64,000 nucleotides of DNA, taken from the NCBI RefSeq assembly GCF_030848305.1, contig NZ_CP114598.1, positions 62,001 through 126,000 on the forward strand. Reading direction: 5' to 3'. How positions within the stretch are numbered: position 1 is the first letter of the stretch; every line of letters starts with the position of its first letter. The notes below the pieces were generated by a model that saw only the letters and a list, made by a program, of their open reading frames with translations, ran no database searches and had not been told where the DNA came from. Below, piece after piece: positions 19,077 to 28,029 of the stretch. This DNA comes from Akkermansia muciniphila. GTDB taxonomy: Bacteria > Verrucomicrobiota > Verrucomicrobiia > Verrucomicrobiales > Akkermansiaceae. The position numbers and the translations under genes were made by a program.

Positions 19077-19107
19077 TGCCGTTTCCTGACTGAGTCAGGA
19101 AACGGCA
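19077..19107. terminator. Perfect 14-bp hairpin between convergent genes
   Basis: Inverted repeat 19077-19090 with 19094-19107 and a three-base loop, lying between the stop of the GH89 gene and the stop of the minus-strand rhodanese gene. There is no T-tract on either strand, so factor-independent termination is uncertain; an RNA-stability role is possible. Confidence 0.5.
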
Positions 19108-19154
19108 TGCCCGGCGCCCCGCGGAATCCCCGCACGGAACAATCGGGATGAAAG

Positions 19155-19523
19155 CTACATTTCAGACCGGTACAGGTTTTCCACATGGGAATATCCCATC
19201 TTCCTGAGCACTTCCAGCGCCTTGTCCGCCCTCTTGCCCGTACGGCAATACAGCAAAATCACGGCATTCTTATCCGGAAGAAGCTGCGCGGCCCGTTGTT
19301 CCACCTCATCTGCCGGAATATTCAAGGCCCCCTCCTTATGTCCCGTGCGGTACTCCTCCGGAGTTCGGACATCCACCAGCACAATAGGGCGCGCCATGCC
19401 GCTTTCCGGAGACACCACCATGGCGGCGGGAGCAGGGGCGCGTTCCGTATTCCTGCTTTTCAGCCAGACGAAGAGGGCAGTCAGCCCGGTCACCATGACC
19501 ACGTACAAAACCACATTTTTCAC
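19155..19523 (-). CDS. Membrane-anchored single-domain rhodanese
   Basis: 122 residues: an N-terminal hydrophobic anchor or uncleaved signal (MKNVVLYVVMVTGLTALFVWL), a short linker, and a rhodanese domain. The domain shows VLVDVRTPEEY and the active-site loop CRTGKRA with the catalytic cysteine (LLYCRTGKR). Such proteins carry persulfide on that cysteine and act in sulfur transfer or periplasmic redox reactions. The substrate is unknown. The protein is probably on the periplasmic face of the inner membrane. It stands alone on the minus strand and is convergent with the GH89 gene. Confidence 0.88.
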   Translation of the reverse strand: MKNVVLYVVMVTGLTALFVWLKSRNTERAPAPAAMVVSPESGMARPIVLVDVRTPEEYRTGHKEGALNIPADEVEQRAAQLLPDKNAVILLYCRTGKRADKALEVLRKMGYSHVENLYRSEM

Positions 19524-19658
19524 GCGGCCACTTCACTAAACCGCGGCGAAGTAATCAAGAGAAAATAACGCCCAGCCCCCGCACGCAGGCGTCATCTGCC
19601 GTCCGGTCCGCTCCGGCGGCCCCGTTCCACGGGAAAATAACGCTCCGTCCGCAGAAGC

Positions 19659-19684
19659 GGGAAGGGAAAGAACTTTCCCTTCCC
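19659..19684. terminator. 12-bp hairpin downstream of the FAH-family gene
   Basis: Purine-rich inverted repeat 19659-19670 with 19673-19684 and a two-base loop, 34 bases beyond the stop of the minus-strand FAH-family gene. No T-run follows, so termination is only possible, not shown. Confidence 0.35.
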
Positions 19685-19717
19685 CTCCATATTCGGAAAG
19701 GCCGGAGAATTGTCTCC

Positions 19718-20596
19718 CTACCCCTCATCATCAATCACCACAGCCTGGGAGGCGAAACCAAAAGCGGGGCTTCCCCATTCCACGACATCCCCGGGTTTCA
19801 AATATACCGGAGGCTTCATCCCCATCCCCACGCCTCCCGGAGTGCCGGTGGAAACCACATCTCCGGGCCATAAGGTCATGAACCGGGAAACATAGGCAAT
19901 CAGGCGCGGAACAGGCCAGATCAAGCCGTCCGTATTGCCGTTCTGGCGCACTTCCCCGTTCACCTTCAATTCCAGGGGAATGCCGGCACCGTCCCCAAGT
20001 TCATCAGCGGAAATGAACGTGGGGCCCATTGGGGCAAAGCTGTCATAACTCTTTCCCTTGGTCCACTGTCCGCCATGTTCCAGCTGGTTGGCCCTTTCCG
20101 AATAGTCGCACATCAGCGTATAGCCGCTGATAGCCCGCGCGGCCTCCTCCGGGGAAGCGTTTTTCAACATCTCCTTAATCACTACGGCCAATTCAATCTC
20201 ATAATCCAGCTTGTCGCAGCCGGGCGGATACAAAACGACATCGCTGCAGGAAGTAATGGCGGAAGGCGATTTCAGGAAAACAGCCGGCTCCTGCACGGAA
20301 TCCCCATCAAACTCCTTCGCATGGTCCGCATAACTCTTTCCCAGGCACACCAGCTTGGAAGGAGAACAGGGCAGCGCGGTATCAATCATCCATTCAGGGT
20401 TGACAGCTTTGGCGGCGGCACTATCCAAAAACGCGGCAATACGCTTCATTTCCTCTCCGCAGGACCCCGTTTCCCCGCAAATGCAGGCATCCACCTCGGC
20501 AAGCACGGAATCCGCCGCCAGGTATTCTCCGCGGCTTTCGCTCCACAGAGCCATGACGCGCTCCGCCCGGTCATTCAGGTAAAATCTGATCTTCAC
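19718..20596 (-). CDS. Fumarylacetoacetate hydrolase-family protein
   Basis: 292 residues of the FAH superfamily, whose members are metal-dependent hydrolases, decarboxylases or isomerases of oxo-acids. The catalytic domain starts near LVCLGKSYADHAKEF and shows the metal-binding acids in DYEIELAVVI and the DYSERANQLE region, plus KSYDSFAPMGP and the C-terminal STGTPGGVGMG loop. The N-terminal 70 residues are the usual cap. Closest guesses are oxaloacetate tautomerase/acylpyruvase-like activity. Substrate cannot be deduced. It is divergent from leuA and appears monocistronic. Confidence 0.88.
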   Translation of the reverse strand: MKIRFYLNDRAERVMALWSESRGEYLAADSVLAEVDACICGETGSCGEEMKRIAAFLDSAAAKAVNPEWMIDTALPCSPSKLVCLGKSYADHAKEFDGDSVQEPAVFLKSPSAITSCSDVVLYPPGCDKLDYEIELAVVIKEMLKNASPEEAARAISGYTLMCDYSERANQLEHGGQWTKGKSYDSFAPMGPTFISADELGDGAGIPLELKVNGEVRQNGNTDGLIWPVPRLIAYVSRFMTLWPGDVVSTGTPGGVGMGMKPPVYLKPGDVVEWGSPAFGFASQAVVIDDEG

Positions 20597-20710
20597 CCTT
20601 CCATCCTACAAAGCTCTTCCTTTTAGGCAAAGGGCGGTTCCGTCATTCTTCGCTCCGGCGGTTCTCTTCCGCCGCCCGGACGCTCTGTGAAAGCATGCAG
20701 CGCGTAGGGC

Positions 20711-20738
20711 TTGCGTTACCGGAGCAAAACATTATCAT
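20711..20738 (+). promoter_or_regulatory. Putative leuA promoter
   Basis: TTGCGT (20711-20716), 16-base spacer, TATCAT (20733-20738); the leuA ATG lies 24 bases beyond. The short leader leaves no room for an attenuator, unlike the leuA paralogue at 2464-3630. Confidence 0.5.
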
Positions 20739-20762
20739 GCCACCGCTTAACATCATTAACCT

Positions 20763-22319
20763 ATGTCCGATCAAATCTACTTTTTTGACACTACCCTGCG
20801 CGATGGAGAACAATGCCCCGGAGCATCCATGAACCTACGCGAAAAGCTGGAAGTGGCGCGGCAAATGGAACGGCTGGGCATGGACGTGATTGAAGCCGGC
20901 TTTCCCTGCATCTCCGACGGCGACTTTGAAGCCGTGCACACCATCGCCCGCGAAATCAAAAAATGCCGCATCGCAGGCCTGGCCCGCTGCGTGAAGGCGG
21001 ATATTGAAGCGGCGGCCAGGGCCCTGGAACCCGCCGGGGAACGCGCCCGCATCCACATCTTCCTGGCAACCAGCAAGCTGCACATGCAGTTCAAATTGAA
21101 AAAAGCGGAATCCGAAATCCTGCGCATGGCGGCGGAAGGCGTATCCTATGCCAGGCAATTCGTACAGGACGTGGAATTTTCCCCGGAGGACGCTTCCCGC
21201 ACAGACCTGGATTTTCTGACCAAAGTCGTGGAAACGGTCATCGACGCAGGCGCCACGACCGTCAACATTCCGGATACCGTAGGCTACACTACTCCGGACG
21301 AGTTCTACCGCATTATCCGCCACCTGAAGGAACATGTGCCGAACATCGGCAAAGCCGTCATCTCCGTGCATTGCCACAATGACCTTGGCCTGGCCGTAGC
21401 CAACTCCCTGGCAGCCGTCCGCGCCGGAGCCCGCCAGGTGGAAGGAACCATTAACGGCATCGGCGAACGCGCCGGAAATGTGGCTCTGGAAGAAGTCATC
21501 ATGGCCCTGCGCACCCGCGCCGGGCAATTCGGAGACGTCACGGACAACATCAACACGAAGGAAATCGTCCGCACTTCCCGCATTGTGGCCCGCATGAGCG
21601 GCATGCAGGTGCAGCGGTCCAAAGCCATCGTGGGGGAAAACGCTTTCGCCCACTCTTCAGGCATCCACCAGCACGGCATCCTTAACTGCCGGGAAACCTA
21701 TGAAGTCATGGACCCGCAGGCGGTCGGCTGGGGCGCCACGGAACTCCCGCTCACCAAGCATTCCGGACGCGCCGCCGTCAAATCCAGGCTGGAACAGCTG
21801 GGCCATGTCCTCACGGAAGAGGAAGTCAACACCGTCTTTGAACGCTTCAAGAAAGTGGGCGACTCCAAAAAATTCGTTTATGATGATGATCTTTCCGCCA
21901 TTGTGGACGACTCCCTGCATGCCTCCACCGGCCTATGGGAACTGGACTTCCTGCAATTCGTGGCGGGCAGCCACGCGCGGCCTACGGCTACGGTGGGACT
22001 GCTCAAGGAAGGCAAGAAATTTGAAGACAGCTCTACAGGCAACGGCGCCGTGGATGCCGTCATCAAGGCTATTGAACGCATCACTAAGCGCAAAGGCACG
22101 CTGAAAGGCTACAGCGTCAACGCCGCTTCCGAAGGAAAGGACGCGCTGGGAGAAGTCACGGTTCATGTGGACTTCGGCCAGCCCAAGCCCATTGTGGGCA
22201 AGGGAGCCTCCACAGACGTCATTGAGGCCTCCGCCCGCGCCTACCTGAACGCGGTCAACCGCTCCATCCGCATGGAAAACATGCCCCGGCCCAACAACCT
22301 GGATTCAGGAACCATCTAA
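20763..22319 (+). CDS. leuA: 2-isopropylmalate synthase (full length)
   Basis: First committed enzyme of leucine biosynthesis, 518 residues, the normal length of the long bacterial form. It has FDTTLRDGEQCPGASMN, VHCHNDLGLAVANS, NGIGERAGNVALEE and HSSGIHQHG in the TIM-barrel and communication parts. From about residue 385 it carries the C-terminal LeuA dimer domain (ELDFLQFVAGSHARPTATV ... IGKGASTDVIEASARAYL type sequence), where leucine binds to inhibit the enzyme. It is strongly similar along its first 380 residues to the short paralogue at 2464-3630. The full-length version is the feedback-inhibitable one. leuBCD are not in the window. Confidence 0.95.
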   Translation: MSDQIYFFDTTLRDGEQCPGASMNLREKLEVARQMERLGMDVIEAGFPCISDGDFEAVHTIAREIKKCRIAGLARCVKADIEAAARALEPAGERARIHIFLATSKLHMQFKLKKAESEILRMAAEGVSYARQFVQDVEFSPEDASRTDLDFLTKVVETVIDAGATTVNIPDTVGYTTPDEFYRIIRHLKEHVPNIGKAVISVHCHNDLGLAVANSLAAVRAGARQVEGTINGIGERAGNVALEEVIMALRTRAGQFGDVTDNINTKEIVRTSRIVARMSGMQVQRSKAIVGENAFAHSSGIHQHGILNCRETYEVMDPQAVGWGATELPLTKHSGRAAVKSRLEQLGHVLTEEEVNTVFERFKKVGDSKKFVYDDDLSAIVDDSLHASTGLWELDFLQFVAGSHARPTATVGLLKEGKKFEDSSTGNGAVDAVIKAIERITKRKGTLKGYSVNAASEGKDALGEVTVHVDFGQPKPIVGKGASTDVIEASARAYLNAVNRSIRMENMPRPNNLDSGTI

Positions 22320-22328
22320 CACGGAAAG

Positions 22329-22352
22329 CGCCCCGTTCGCCCGAACGGGGCG
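22329..22352 (+). terminator. GC-rich hairpin after leuA
   Basis: Perfect inverted repeat CGCCCCGTTCG/CGAACGGGGCG (22329-22339 with 22342-22352). No T-run follows, so strength as a terminator is uncertain. Confidence 0.45.
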
Positions 22353-22388
22353 CGACTCTGCCCGGCAGCCTATCATCCTCTACAGGGC

Positions 22389-22417
22389 TTGCATTTCCAT
22401 TGCTCCCATGTCATAAG
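22389..22417 (+). promoter_or_regulatory. Putative promoter of the beta-propeller gene
   Basis: TTGCAT (22389-22394), 17-base spacer, CATAAG (22412-22417); the ATG is 29 bases downstream of the -10. Confidence 0.5.
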
Positions 22418-22445
22418 GATCAAGACTCCTATACCGCACCACCCC

Positions 22446-23360
22446 ATGAAAGCGACACCACTCCTTCTCTGCCTGGCGTGCAGCGCGCTGGCCGCACCGC
22501 CAACAAAAAAACAGCCGGACCCCGCCGAACCGCTGCCCGCCCTGGAAAAAAACACCATTGCCATTGACGGCCATCCGGAAAGCGTGGCGGCGGATGCCGA
22601 GGGCAATATCTATTTCACCTGCATCGGCTCCAGGCTCACGCCTACGGAAAAAGACAAGGACGGCTATCTGGGCGTCATTCCGCACGGTTCCACAGAGCCG
22701 AAAAAAATCACGGACGTAGATACCCTGGACGCGCCGAAGGGGTTACTGTATCAGGACGGCTTTCTTTACTGCACGGATGTGGACATGGTCTTCAAGATAA
22801 ACGCCAAGACCGGCGCTATTGAAGGATACGTGGACTTGTCCCCGTCCCGCATGAAATTCCTCAATGACCTGGCATTCATCAATGGCAGGCTCATGGTTTC
22901 CTCCACGGATACCAACCAGATTTTCTATGTGGACACGAATACCAGCTCCTATGGGGAACTGGTCACCAAACAGCCCATCTACAAGCCGAACGGCCTGGCC
23001 TGGGACCCGGAAAGAAAGGTCATTTACCTCTGCGAATACGCAACGGATGAAAAGGGCAAACCCAGCGGACGCCTGCTCTCCATCAACCCCGTTTCCCGGG
23101 AGGTCACGGAACTTTCCAAGGAACGGGGACAGTACGATGGGCTGGTGTACCGTGACAACGCCCTTTACTACAGCGACTGGTCCAAGGATAAAAAACCGGA
23201 AGCTGTCCGCAGGCTGGATCTGAAAACGGGACGTTCCGCCCCGGTAGCCACCGGCCCTGTTGAAGGAGCGGCGGACTTTATCCTGTATGACTCCATGATG
23301 GTGGTTCCGGGCATGACGGAAAAGAAAATCCACATCATGCCCATTGGCGGGAAAAAATAA
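22446..23360 (+). CDS. Exported SMP-30/gluconolactonase-like beta-propeller protein
   Basis: 304 residues. The start at 22446 gives a short signal peptide (MKATPLLLCLACSALAA, cleavage about residue 17), which is why I prefer it to an earlier in-frame ATG. The mature part shows repeated propeller-blade strands (PESVAADAEGNIYFTCIGS, GLLYQDGFLYCTD, NGLAWDPERKVIYLCEYA, GLVYRDNALYYSDW) of the SMP-30/strictosidine-synthase type. Catalytic metal ligands typical of true gluconolactonases are not obvious, so enzymatic activity is uncertain. Likely periplasmic or lipid-free secreted. A terminator follows. Confidence 0.8.
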   Translation: MKATPLLLCLACSALAAPPTKKQPDPAEPLPALEKNTIAIDGHPESVAADAEGNIYFTCIGSRLTPTEKDKDGYLGVIPHGSTEPKKITDVDTLDAPKGLLYQDGFLYCTDVDMVFKINAKTGAIEGYVDLSPSRMKFLNDLAFINGRLMVSSTDTNQIFYVDTNTSSYGELVTKQPIYKPNGLAWDPERKVIYLCEYATDEKGKPSGRLLSINPVSREVTELSKERGQYDGLVYRDNALYYSDWSKDKKPEAVRRLDLKTGRSAPVATGPVEGAADFILYDSMMVVPGMTEKKIHIMPIGGKK

Positions 23361-23393
23361 ACACGGCTGTTCCGCTTTTATTCCCCTTATCCG

Positions 23394-23429
23394 GGCCGCC
23401 GCGGCATTTCCTGCGCTGGCGGCCTTTTT
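23394..23429 (+). terminator. Intrinsic terminator
   Basis: GGCCGCC (23394-23400) pairs with GGCGGCC (23418-23424) around a partly paired loop and is followed by TTTTT. It separates the propeller gene from the YqeY-ispD unit. Confidence 0.75.
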
Positions 23430-23478
23430 CAATTTACGGCTTGAAGTACACCTGGGGATGCGCTTAGTTAATGGAAAT

Positions 23479-23934
23479 ATGAACAAGATTTCCGACCAAA
23501 TCATGGAGGGGATGAAAACCGCCATGAAAGCAAAAGACACCGTTACCCTCAATACCCTGCGCGCCCTCAAGACGGCCCTCACGAACACGGCCATCGCCAA
23601 GGGAGGCCTGGGAACCCCGCTGGAAGAAGCGGAAGAACTGGCCGTAGTCCGCAAGCAAATCAAGCAGCGTGAGGACTCTGCGGAGCAATTCCGCTCCGCC
23701 GGACGCCCGGAACTGGCGGAAAAGGAAGAAGCTGAAATCGCCGTGCTCAAACAGTTCATGCCCGCGGAACTCACAGCAGAAGAAACGGCAGCCATTCTGG
23801 AAACCGTGATGAAGGAAACGGGAGCCTCTACCAAAAAAGACATGGGGCAGGTCATGAAACTCATGCAGGAACGCACGGCCGGCAGAGTCAACGGCAAGGA
23901 GCTGGCCCGCATGGTGTCAGCCAGACTGTCATGA
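23479..23934 (+). CDS. GatB/YqeY domain protein
   Basis: 151-residue helical protein of the YqeY family, related to the tRNA-binding tail of GatB. It has the family pattern of DQIMEGMKTAMKAKDTVTLNTLR at the N-terminus, the central VVRKQIKQREDSAEQF, and the C-terminal MGQVMKLM...GRVNGKEL motif. Its cellular role is not settled; tRNA or amidotransferase-related functions are suspected. I start it at 23479, since the frame upstream has no family homology (another ATG lies at 23458). Its stop overlaps the ispD start by ATGA, so it leads a three-gene unit with ispD and the epimerase. Confidence 0.88.
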   Translation: MNKISDQIMEGMKTAMKAKDTVTLNTLRALKTALTNTAIAKGGLGTPLEEAEELAVVRKQIKQREDSAEQFRSAGRPELAEKEEAEIAVLKQFMPAELTAEETAAILETVMKETGASTKKDMGQVMKLMQERTAGRVNGKELARMVSARLS

Positions 23935-24626
23935 AATGCTGCGCCGCCATCATCGTTGCGGCCGGGTCCTCCCGGCGCGCCGGATTTGACAAGCTGCTGG
24001 CCCCCCTGCACGGAGTCAAGGTGCTGGAACGCAGCATCCGCGCCTTTGCCAGCTGCCGGGAAATCACGGAAATCGTAGTCGTCTGCCCGGAAGAACGTTT
24101 TCATGCCATTAACGGCGCGGACCTGGAAACGGAAATACCCGTTACCCGTGTGGACGGAGGGGCGGAACGGCATGAATCCGTGCAGAACGGACTGGCAGCC
24201 CTGCTTTATACCCCGGAATTCGTGGCCGTGCACGATGGAGCCCGCCCGCTCATTACGGCGGAGCAAATCTCCCGCTGCATTCAAACCACCAGGGAATATG
24301 GGGCGGCAGCTTCCGCACATCCCGTAACGGATACCCTGAAGCGTGCGGACAAAGAACGCTTTACGATTCCGGAACAGGTGGAACGGGACGGCCTGTGGTG
24401 CATGGAAACCCCGCAGGTCTTCCAATATCCTCTTCTGCTGGATGCCTATGTGGAAGTCACAGAACGGAATATCCAGGTAACGGATGAAGTCACCGCCCTG
24501 CAGCTCATCGGCCATCCTACGCGCCTGGTGCATAATCATGAGCCCAATCCCAAAATCACATGGCCGGAAGACATTTCCCGCGCTGAAATGCTAATGGACC
24601 TCAAGCACCTCCGCAATGACTCATGA
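23931..24626 (+). CDS. ispD: 2-C-methyl-D-erythritol 4-phosphate cytidylyltransferase
   Basis: 231 residues, the standard IspD size. It transfers CMP to methylerythritol phosphate in the non-mevalonate isoprenoid pathway, in the cytoplasm. Seen: nucleotide-binding IIVAAGSSRRAG, the VHDGARPL motif (metal/CTP), and METPQVFQ near the C-terminal third, followed by VTDEVTALQ. The ribitol-5-phosphate enzyme is a near relative, but these motifs and the lone arrangement favour IspD. The stop overlaps the next start by ATGA. Confidence 0.92.
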   Translation: MKCCAAIIVAAGSSRRAGFDKLLAPLHGVKVLERSIRAFASCREITEIVVVCPEERFHAINGADLETEIPVTRVDGGAERHESVQNGLAALLYTPEFVAVHDGARPLITAEQISRCIQTTREYGAAASAHPVTDTLKRADKERFTIPEQVERDGLWCMETPQVFQYPLLLDAYVEVTERNIQVTDEVTALQLIGHPTRLVHNHEPNPKITWPEDISRAEMLMDLKHLRNDS

Positions 24627-25477
24627 CCAGCTTTCTGTGTAAAAACCCCCGCGTCATTCTCATTCTGGGCACAGGGTATCTGGGAAAAGCCCTGGCGGAA
24701 AGTCTGCGGAAAGCGGGACATACGGCCCTGACGGCGGATATTGACCCGCAAAAAGCTATTTACGAAGCCGATGTCGCAGACCGGGCCTCCATGCAGGGGC
24801 TGGCCGCCCGCATCCCCTCCCCCCAGATCATCGTCATGTGCGCCAGCACGAGAGGAGGCGGAGAGGAAGCCTACCGCAACCTTTACGCCAATGGAACGCG
24901 GAACACGCTGGAAGCCTTTCCCGGAACGCCGCTCATCTTCTGTTCCAGCACCGCCGTCTATGGAATCACGGACGGACGCTGGATTACGGAGGAACACAAC
25001 GTCTATCCCTCCTCCGTGAAAAACGGTCTGTTGATTCGGGCGGAACAGGCGGTTCTGGCGGCGGGGGGCACGGTCGTCCGGCTGGGAGCCCTGTACGGGC
25101 CGGACCGCTGCGTTCTCGTCTCCCAATACTTCACGAAGGGCACGGCCCTCCCCGGAGCCATGGACAGATGGCTCAATTACATCCACCGGGACGATGCCGC
25201 AGCCGCCCTGCACCTGCTCTGCACCCTGCGGGAACCTCCCGCCGGCATTTACAACCTGACGGACCGCACCCCCATGCAAATGGGAGAAATCTACTCCTAC
25301 CTTTCCAATTTGCTGGGGAAACCCGCTCCGCAGCCTGAACCGCTCCCGGCGGAAGCGCGCCGGGGCTTCTCCAACCAGAGGATTTCCTGCTCCCGCCTTC
25401 TGGCCCTGGGCTGGGAACCGCTCTACCCAAGCTTTGCGGACGGTGTGCATAACGTACTGGAGGCGCTGGAAGAGTAA
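24623..25477 (+). CDS. NAD(P)-dependent epimerase/dehydratase-family protein (YeeZ-like)
   Basis: 284-residue short-chain dehydrogenase of the extended or atypical type. N-terminal Rossmann motif ILGTGYLGKALAESL; the serine-tyrosine element FCSSTAVYG and a downstream lysine candidate in VKNGLLIRAEQ; LNYIHRDDAAAAL and GIYNLTD in the substrate domain. The GxGxxG variant (GTGYLG) and short length resemble YeeZ-type proteins, whose substrates are unknown. Translationally coupled to ispD; a metabolic link is not evident. Confidence 0.82.
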   Translation: MTSFLCKNPRVILILGTGYLGKALAESLRKAGHTALTADIDPQKAIYEADVADRASMQGLAARIPSPQIIVMCASTRGGGEEAYRNLYANGTRNTLEAFPGTPLIFCSSTAVYGITDGRWITEEHNVYPSSVKNGLLIRAEQAVLAAGGTVVRLGALYGPDRCVLVSQYFTKGTALPGAMDRWLNYIHRDDAAAALHLLCTLREPPAGIYNLTDRTPMQMGEIYSYLSNLLGKPAPQPEPLPAEARRGFSNQRISCSRLLALGWEPLYPSFADGVHNVLEALEE

Positions 25478-25628
25478 ATCTCACACCCATCCTTTTCCAC
25501 GCTGTCCGGCTCTTTCCCGACGTTCCCTGAACAGGAGGAGGCAAACCTTCCGAACGCGTCTCGTGAGGCAGGAACATGCCGGAAAAAATCCAGCCAGCGC
25601 CCCCGCCTGCCTGTGACTCTCCCCTTTC

Positions 25629-25657
25629 TTGACTTGCCGGGCGCGAACAGGCAAAAT
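25629..25657 (+). promoter_or_regulatory. Putative trpS promoter
   Basis: TTGACT (25629-25634), 17-base spacer, CAAAAT (25652-25657). The ATG of trpS is only 10 bases further on, so the message would be nearly leaderless and no T-box or attenuator fits. Confidence 0.5.
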
Positions 25658-25667
25658 CCTGCGCGCA

Positions 25668-26633
25668 ATGCGTATCATCACAGGTCTTCAACCCAGCGGC
25701 AAGCTGCATGTCGGCAACTACTTCGGAGCCATGGAACCGGCTGTCCGCATGCAGGAAAGCGGGGAATCTTTCTACTTCCTGGCGGACTATCACGCCATGA
25801 GCACCGTTCACGACGCGAACACACTGAGGGAAAACTGCAACAGCCTCGCTACGGACTTTCTGGCCGTGGGCCTGGATCCCGAAAAATGCGTCTTTTTCCG
25901 CCAGTCCGCCGTGCCGGAAGTCAATGAACTGGCCTGGATACTCAGCACCGTCTGTCCGATGGGCCTGCTGGAACGCTGCCATTCCTATAAAGATAAAATC
26001 GCCAAGGGGTTCTCCCCCAGCAACGCCCTGTTCACCTACCCCGTGCTGATGGCGGCTGACATCCTGATGTATGACTCCGACCTGGTGCCCGTAGGCAAGG
26101 ACCAAAAGCAGCATCTGGAAGTCACACGCGACCTGGCGGGCAAAATGAACGAACAATTCGGAGAAGGCACCTGCAAACTGCCGGATGCGCTCATTGCGGA
26201 AAGCACAGCCATTGTACCGGGGCTGGACGGGCAGAAAATGAGTAAAAGCTATAACAACACGCTCCCTATTTTCGGAGAGGAAAAAGCCGTCCGCAAACTC
26301 ATTATGAGAATCCCCACGGATTCCACTCCCGTGGAAGATCCCAAACCGACGGAAGGGTCCGTCATCCTGCAGCTTTACAAACTTTTTGCCTCCGCGCAGG
26401 GTTATGAAGACATGGTGCGCGGTTTCCAGAACGGGGGATGCGGCTATGGAGATTTCAAAAAGCGCCTCTTTGACGCTTACTGGGAATACTTCCGGCCCGC
26501 GCGCGAACGCAGGGCGGAACTGGAAGCCAATCAGGACTATGTGCGCCGGACGCTGGAAGAAGGCGCCCGCAAGGCGCGCGAGACGGCCTCTGTCGTGCTG
26601 GACAGAGTGCGCCGCGCCGTGGGGCTGGCCTGA
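25668..26633 (+). CDS. trpS: Tryptophanyl-tRNA synthetase
   Basis: Class Ic aminoacyl-tRNA synthetase, 321 residues, charging tRNA-Trp. HIGH-type motif KLHVGNYFGA near the N-terminus, FLADYHAMST, the tryptophan/ATP pocket region ILMYDSDLVPVGKDQKQHLE, and the KMSKS loop (DGQKMSKSYNN). I start it at the ATG giving MRIITGLQPSGKLHVGN; an earlier in-frame start would add 13 residues lying over the promoter. Length is typical of bacterial TrpS. Confidence 0.95.
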   Translation: MRIITGLQPSGKLHVGNYFGAMEPAVRMQESGESFYFLADYHAMSTVHDANTLRENCNSLATDFLAVGLDPEKCVFFRQSAVPEVNELAWILSTVCPMGLLERCHSYKDKIAKGFSPSNALFTYPVLMAADILMYDSDLVPVGKDQKQHLEVTRDLAGKMNEQFGEGTCKLPDALIAESTAIVPGLDGQKMSKSYNNTLPIFGEEKAVRKLIMRIPTDSTPVEDPKPTEGSVILQLYKLFASAQGYEDMVRGFQNGGCGYGDFKKRLFDAYWEYFRPARERRAELEANQDYVRRTLEEGARKARETASVVLDRVRRAVGLA

Positions 26634-26721
26634 AACGGAATAAAACGGGACACCCAGGAAAGCCGGGGCAGCACACGTTTTTTGGTGGCATGGAAAAGTA
26701 CGGAATGTTATACAGAAAGAT

Positions 26722-27192
26722 ATGAAGAATATTCTGGTAGCTATTGATTTCTCCAACGCCACGGACGCCGTCATCCATCAAATCGGCAAACTGGCCTGCC
26801 CCAACGACAGCATCATCCATTTGCTCCACATTGTGGAACCCAGCATTTGCTATGAAGTCTCCGGCGTTCTGCCGGATGAAGTGCCCGTTCCCGTGATGGA
26901 CCAGACGGAAGAAAACGAAGTCATTTCCATCGCCAAAAACCATTTGAAGCAAACGGCGGAAAAACTCTCCCGGCTGACGGACGCCACGATCATCCAGGCG
27001 GTGGAAGATGAATTTGAAATCAGCGAAGCAGTCATCAATTATGCTGAAAAACACCACATTGACATGATCGTGGTGGGCAAGCATAACCACGGCTTCCTCT
27101 CCACCGTCTTTCTGGGCAGCGTAGCAAGCTCCGTGATGCGGAAATCCCCCGTGCCCGTTCTGGTAGTGCCCGTCACCAGGGAAGAACAGTAA
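26722..27192 (+). CDS. Universal stress protein (UspA family)
   Basis: 156-residue single-domain Usp. N-terminal MKNILVAIDFSNATDAVI (the conserved first strand and D loop) and the C-terminal ATP-binding pattern G-x2-G-x9-G(S) in VVGKHNHGFLSTVFLGSVASSVMRKS, so it is probably a nucleotide-binding member. The PVPVLVVP ending is typical. Such proteins help survival under stress or energy limitation in the cytoplasm; the partner is unknown. It stands 88 bases after trpS and 33 before ymdB, so co-transcription with ymdB is possible. Confidence 0.92.
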   Translation: MKNILVAIDFSNATDAVIHQIGKLACPNDSIIHLLHIVEPSICYEVSGVLPDEVPVPVMDQTEENEVISIAKNHLKQTAEKLSRLTDATIIQAVEDEFEISEAVINYAEKHHIDMIVVGKHNHGFLSTVFLGSVASSVMRKSPVPVLVVPVTREEQ

Positions 27193-27225
27193 AACCCGCC
27201 GTCTGCGCCAGCCCCGTTCCAATTC

Positions 27226-28029
27226 ATGATTACCATACTCTTTATAGGCGATGTGGTCGGCGAACCCGGCCGCACCGCCGTGAAACACATGTTGCCGGAA
27301 CTCAAACGGGAACACGGGGCGGACTTCGTCATCGTCAACGGGGAAAACGCGGCTGCCGGGAGAGGCATCACGCCCCGTCTGGCACAGGAACTGCTGCACG
27401 CCGGAGTGGATGTCATCACAACAGGAGACCATGTCTGGGACCAGGCGGAGCTGGCTCCGTGGATGGAATCCGAACCGCGGGTGCTGCGCCCCGTCAACTA
27501 TCCGCAGGGAACACCTGGACACGGAAGCGTAGTCGTGGAAACTCCCAAAGGGAACATAGCCGTCATGCAGGTGCAGGGACGCTCATTCATTCAGCCGCCG
27601 CTGGAAAACCCCTTTCTCATCTCGGAAGCGGAAGCTAAAAGACTCAGGGAAGAAAAAGGCGTGCAGGTTATCTTTGTGGACATGCACGCGGAAACGACCA
27701 GTGAAAAAATCTCCACCGGCTACAATCTGGACGGACTGGTTTCCGCCGTCGTCGGGACACATACCCATGTGCAGACAGCGGATGAAACCATTCTGGAGCG
27801 CGGCACGGCCTACCTGACGGACGCAGGCATGTGCGGTCCGGCCGTCGGGGTGCTGGGACGGGAACGGGAACCTATTCTCCAGCGTTTCCGCACCTCCATG
27901 CCGGCCAAATTCCCCGTAGCGAACTGGCCCGTGCGCCTCTGCGGAGCCGTCGTGCAAATAGATGAAGCCACGGGCAGGGCGCTCAACATCGCCCGCATCA
28001 GCAAAATCGTGGAAAAACCGGCCTCCTGA
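27226..28029 (+). CDS. ymdB: YmdB-family metallophosphoesterase
   Basis: 267 residues, binuclear metallophosphoesterase. Metal-ligand motifs: FIGDVVGEPGR, VNGENAAAGRG, TTGDHVWD, FVDMHAE and VGTHTHVQTADE. In Bacillus YmdB hydrolyses 2',3'-cyclic nucleotides and affects global gene expression, including biofilm genes; in Verrucomicrobia its role is unstudied to my knowledge. The length and the first residues (MITILFIGDVVG) match the family, fixing the start. Confidence 0.92.
   Translation: MITILFIGDVVGEPGRTAVKHMLPELKREHGADFVIVNGENAAAGRGITPRLAQELLHAGVDVITTGDHVWDQAELAPWMESEPRVLRPVNYPQGTPGHGSVVVETPKGNIAVMQVQGRSFIQPPLENPFLISEAEAKRLREEKGVQVIFVDMHAETTSEKISTGYNLDGLVSAVVGTHTHVQTADETILERGTAYLTDAGMCGPAVGVLGREREPILQRFRTSMPAKFPVANWPVRLCGAVVQIDEATGRALNIARISKIVEKPAS

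Noticed and set aside
22743..24539. Long minus-strand open frame across the propeller, YqeY and ispD genes
   Set aside because: It crosses three well-supported genes and an intrinsic terminator; low-complexity shadow translation.
25478..25667. T-box or Trp leader before trpS
   Set aside because: No Trp codon cluster, no T-box sequence, and the likely promoter leaves a leader of only a few bases.
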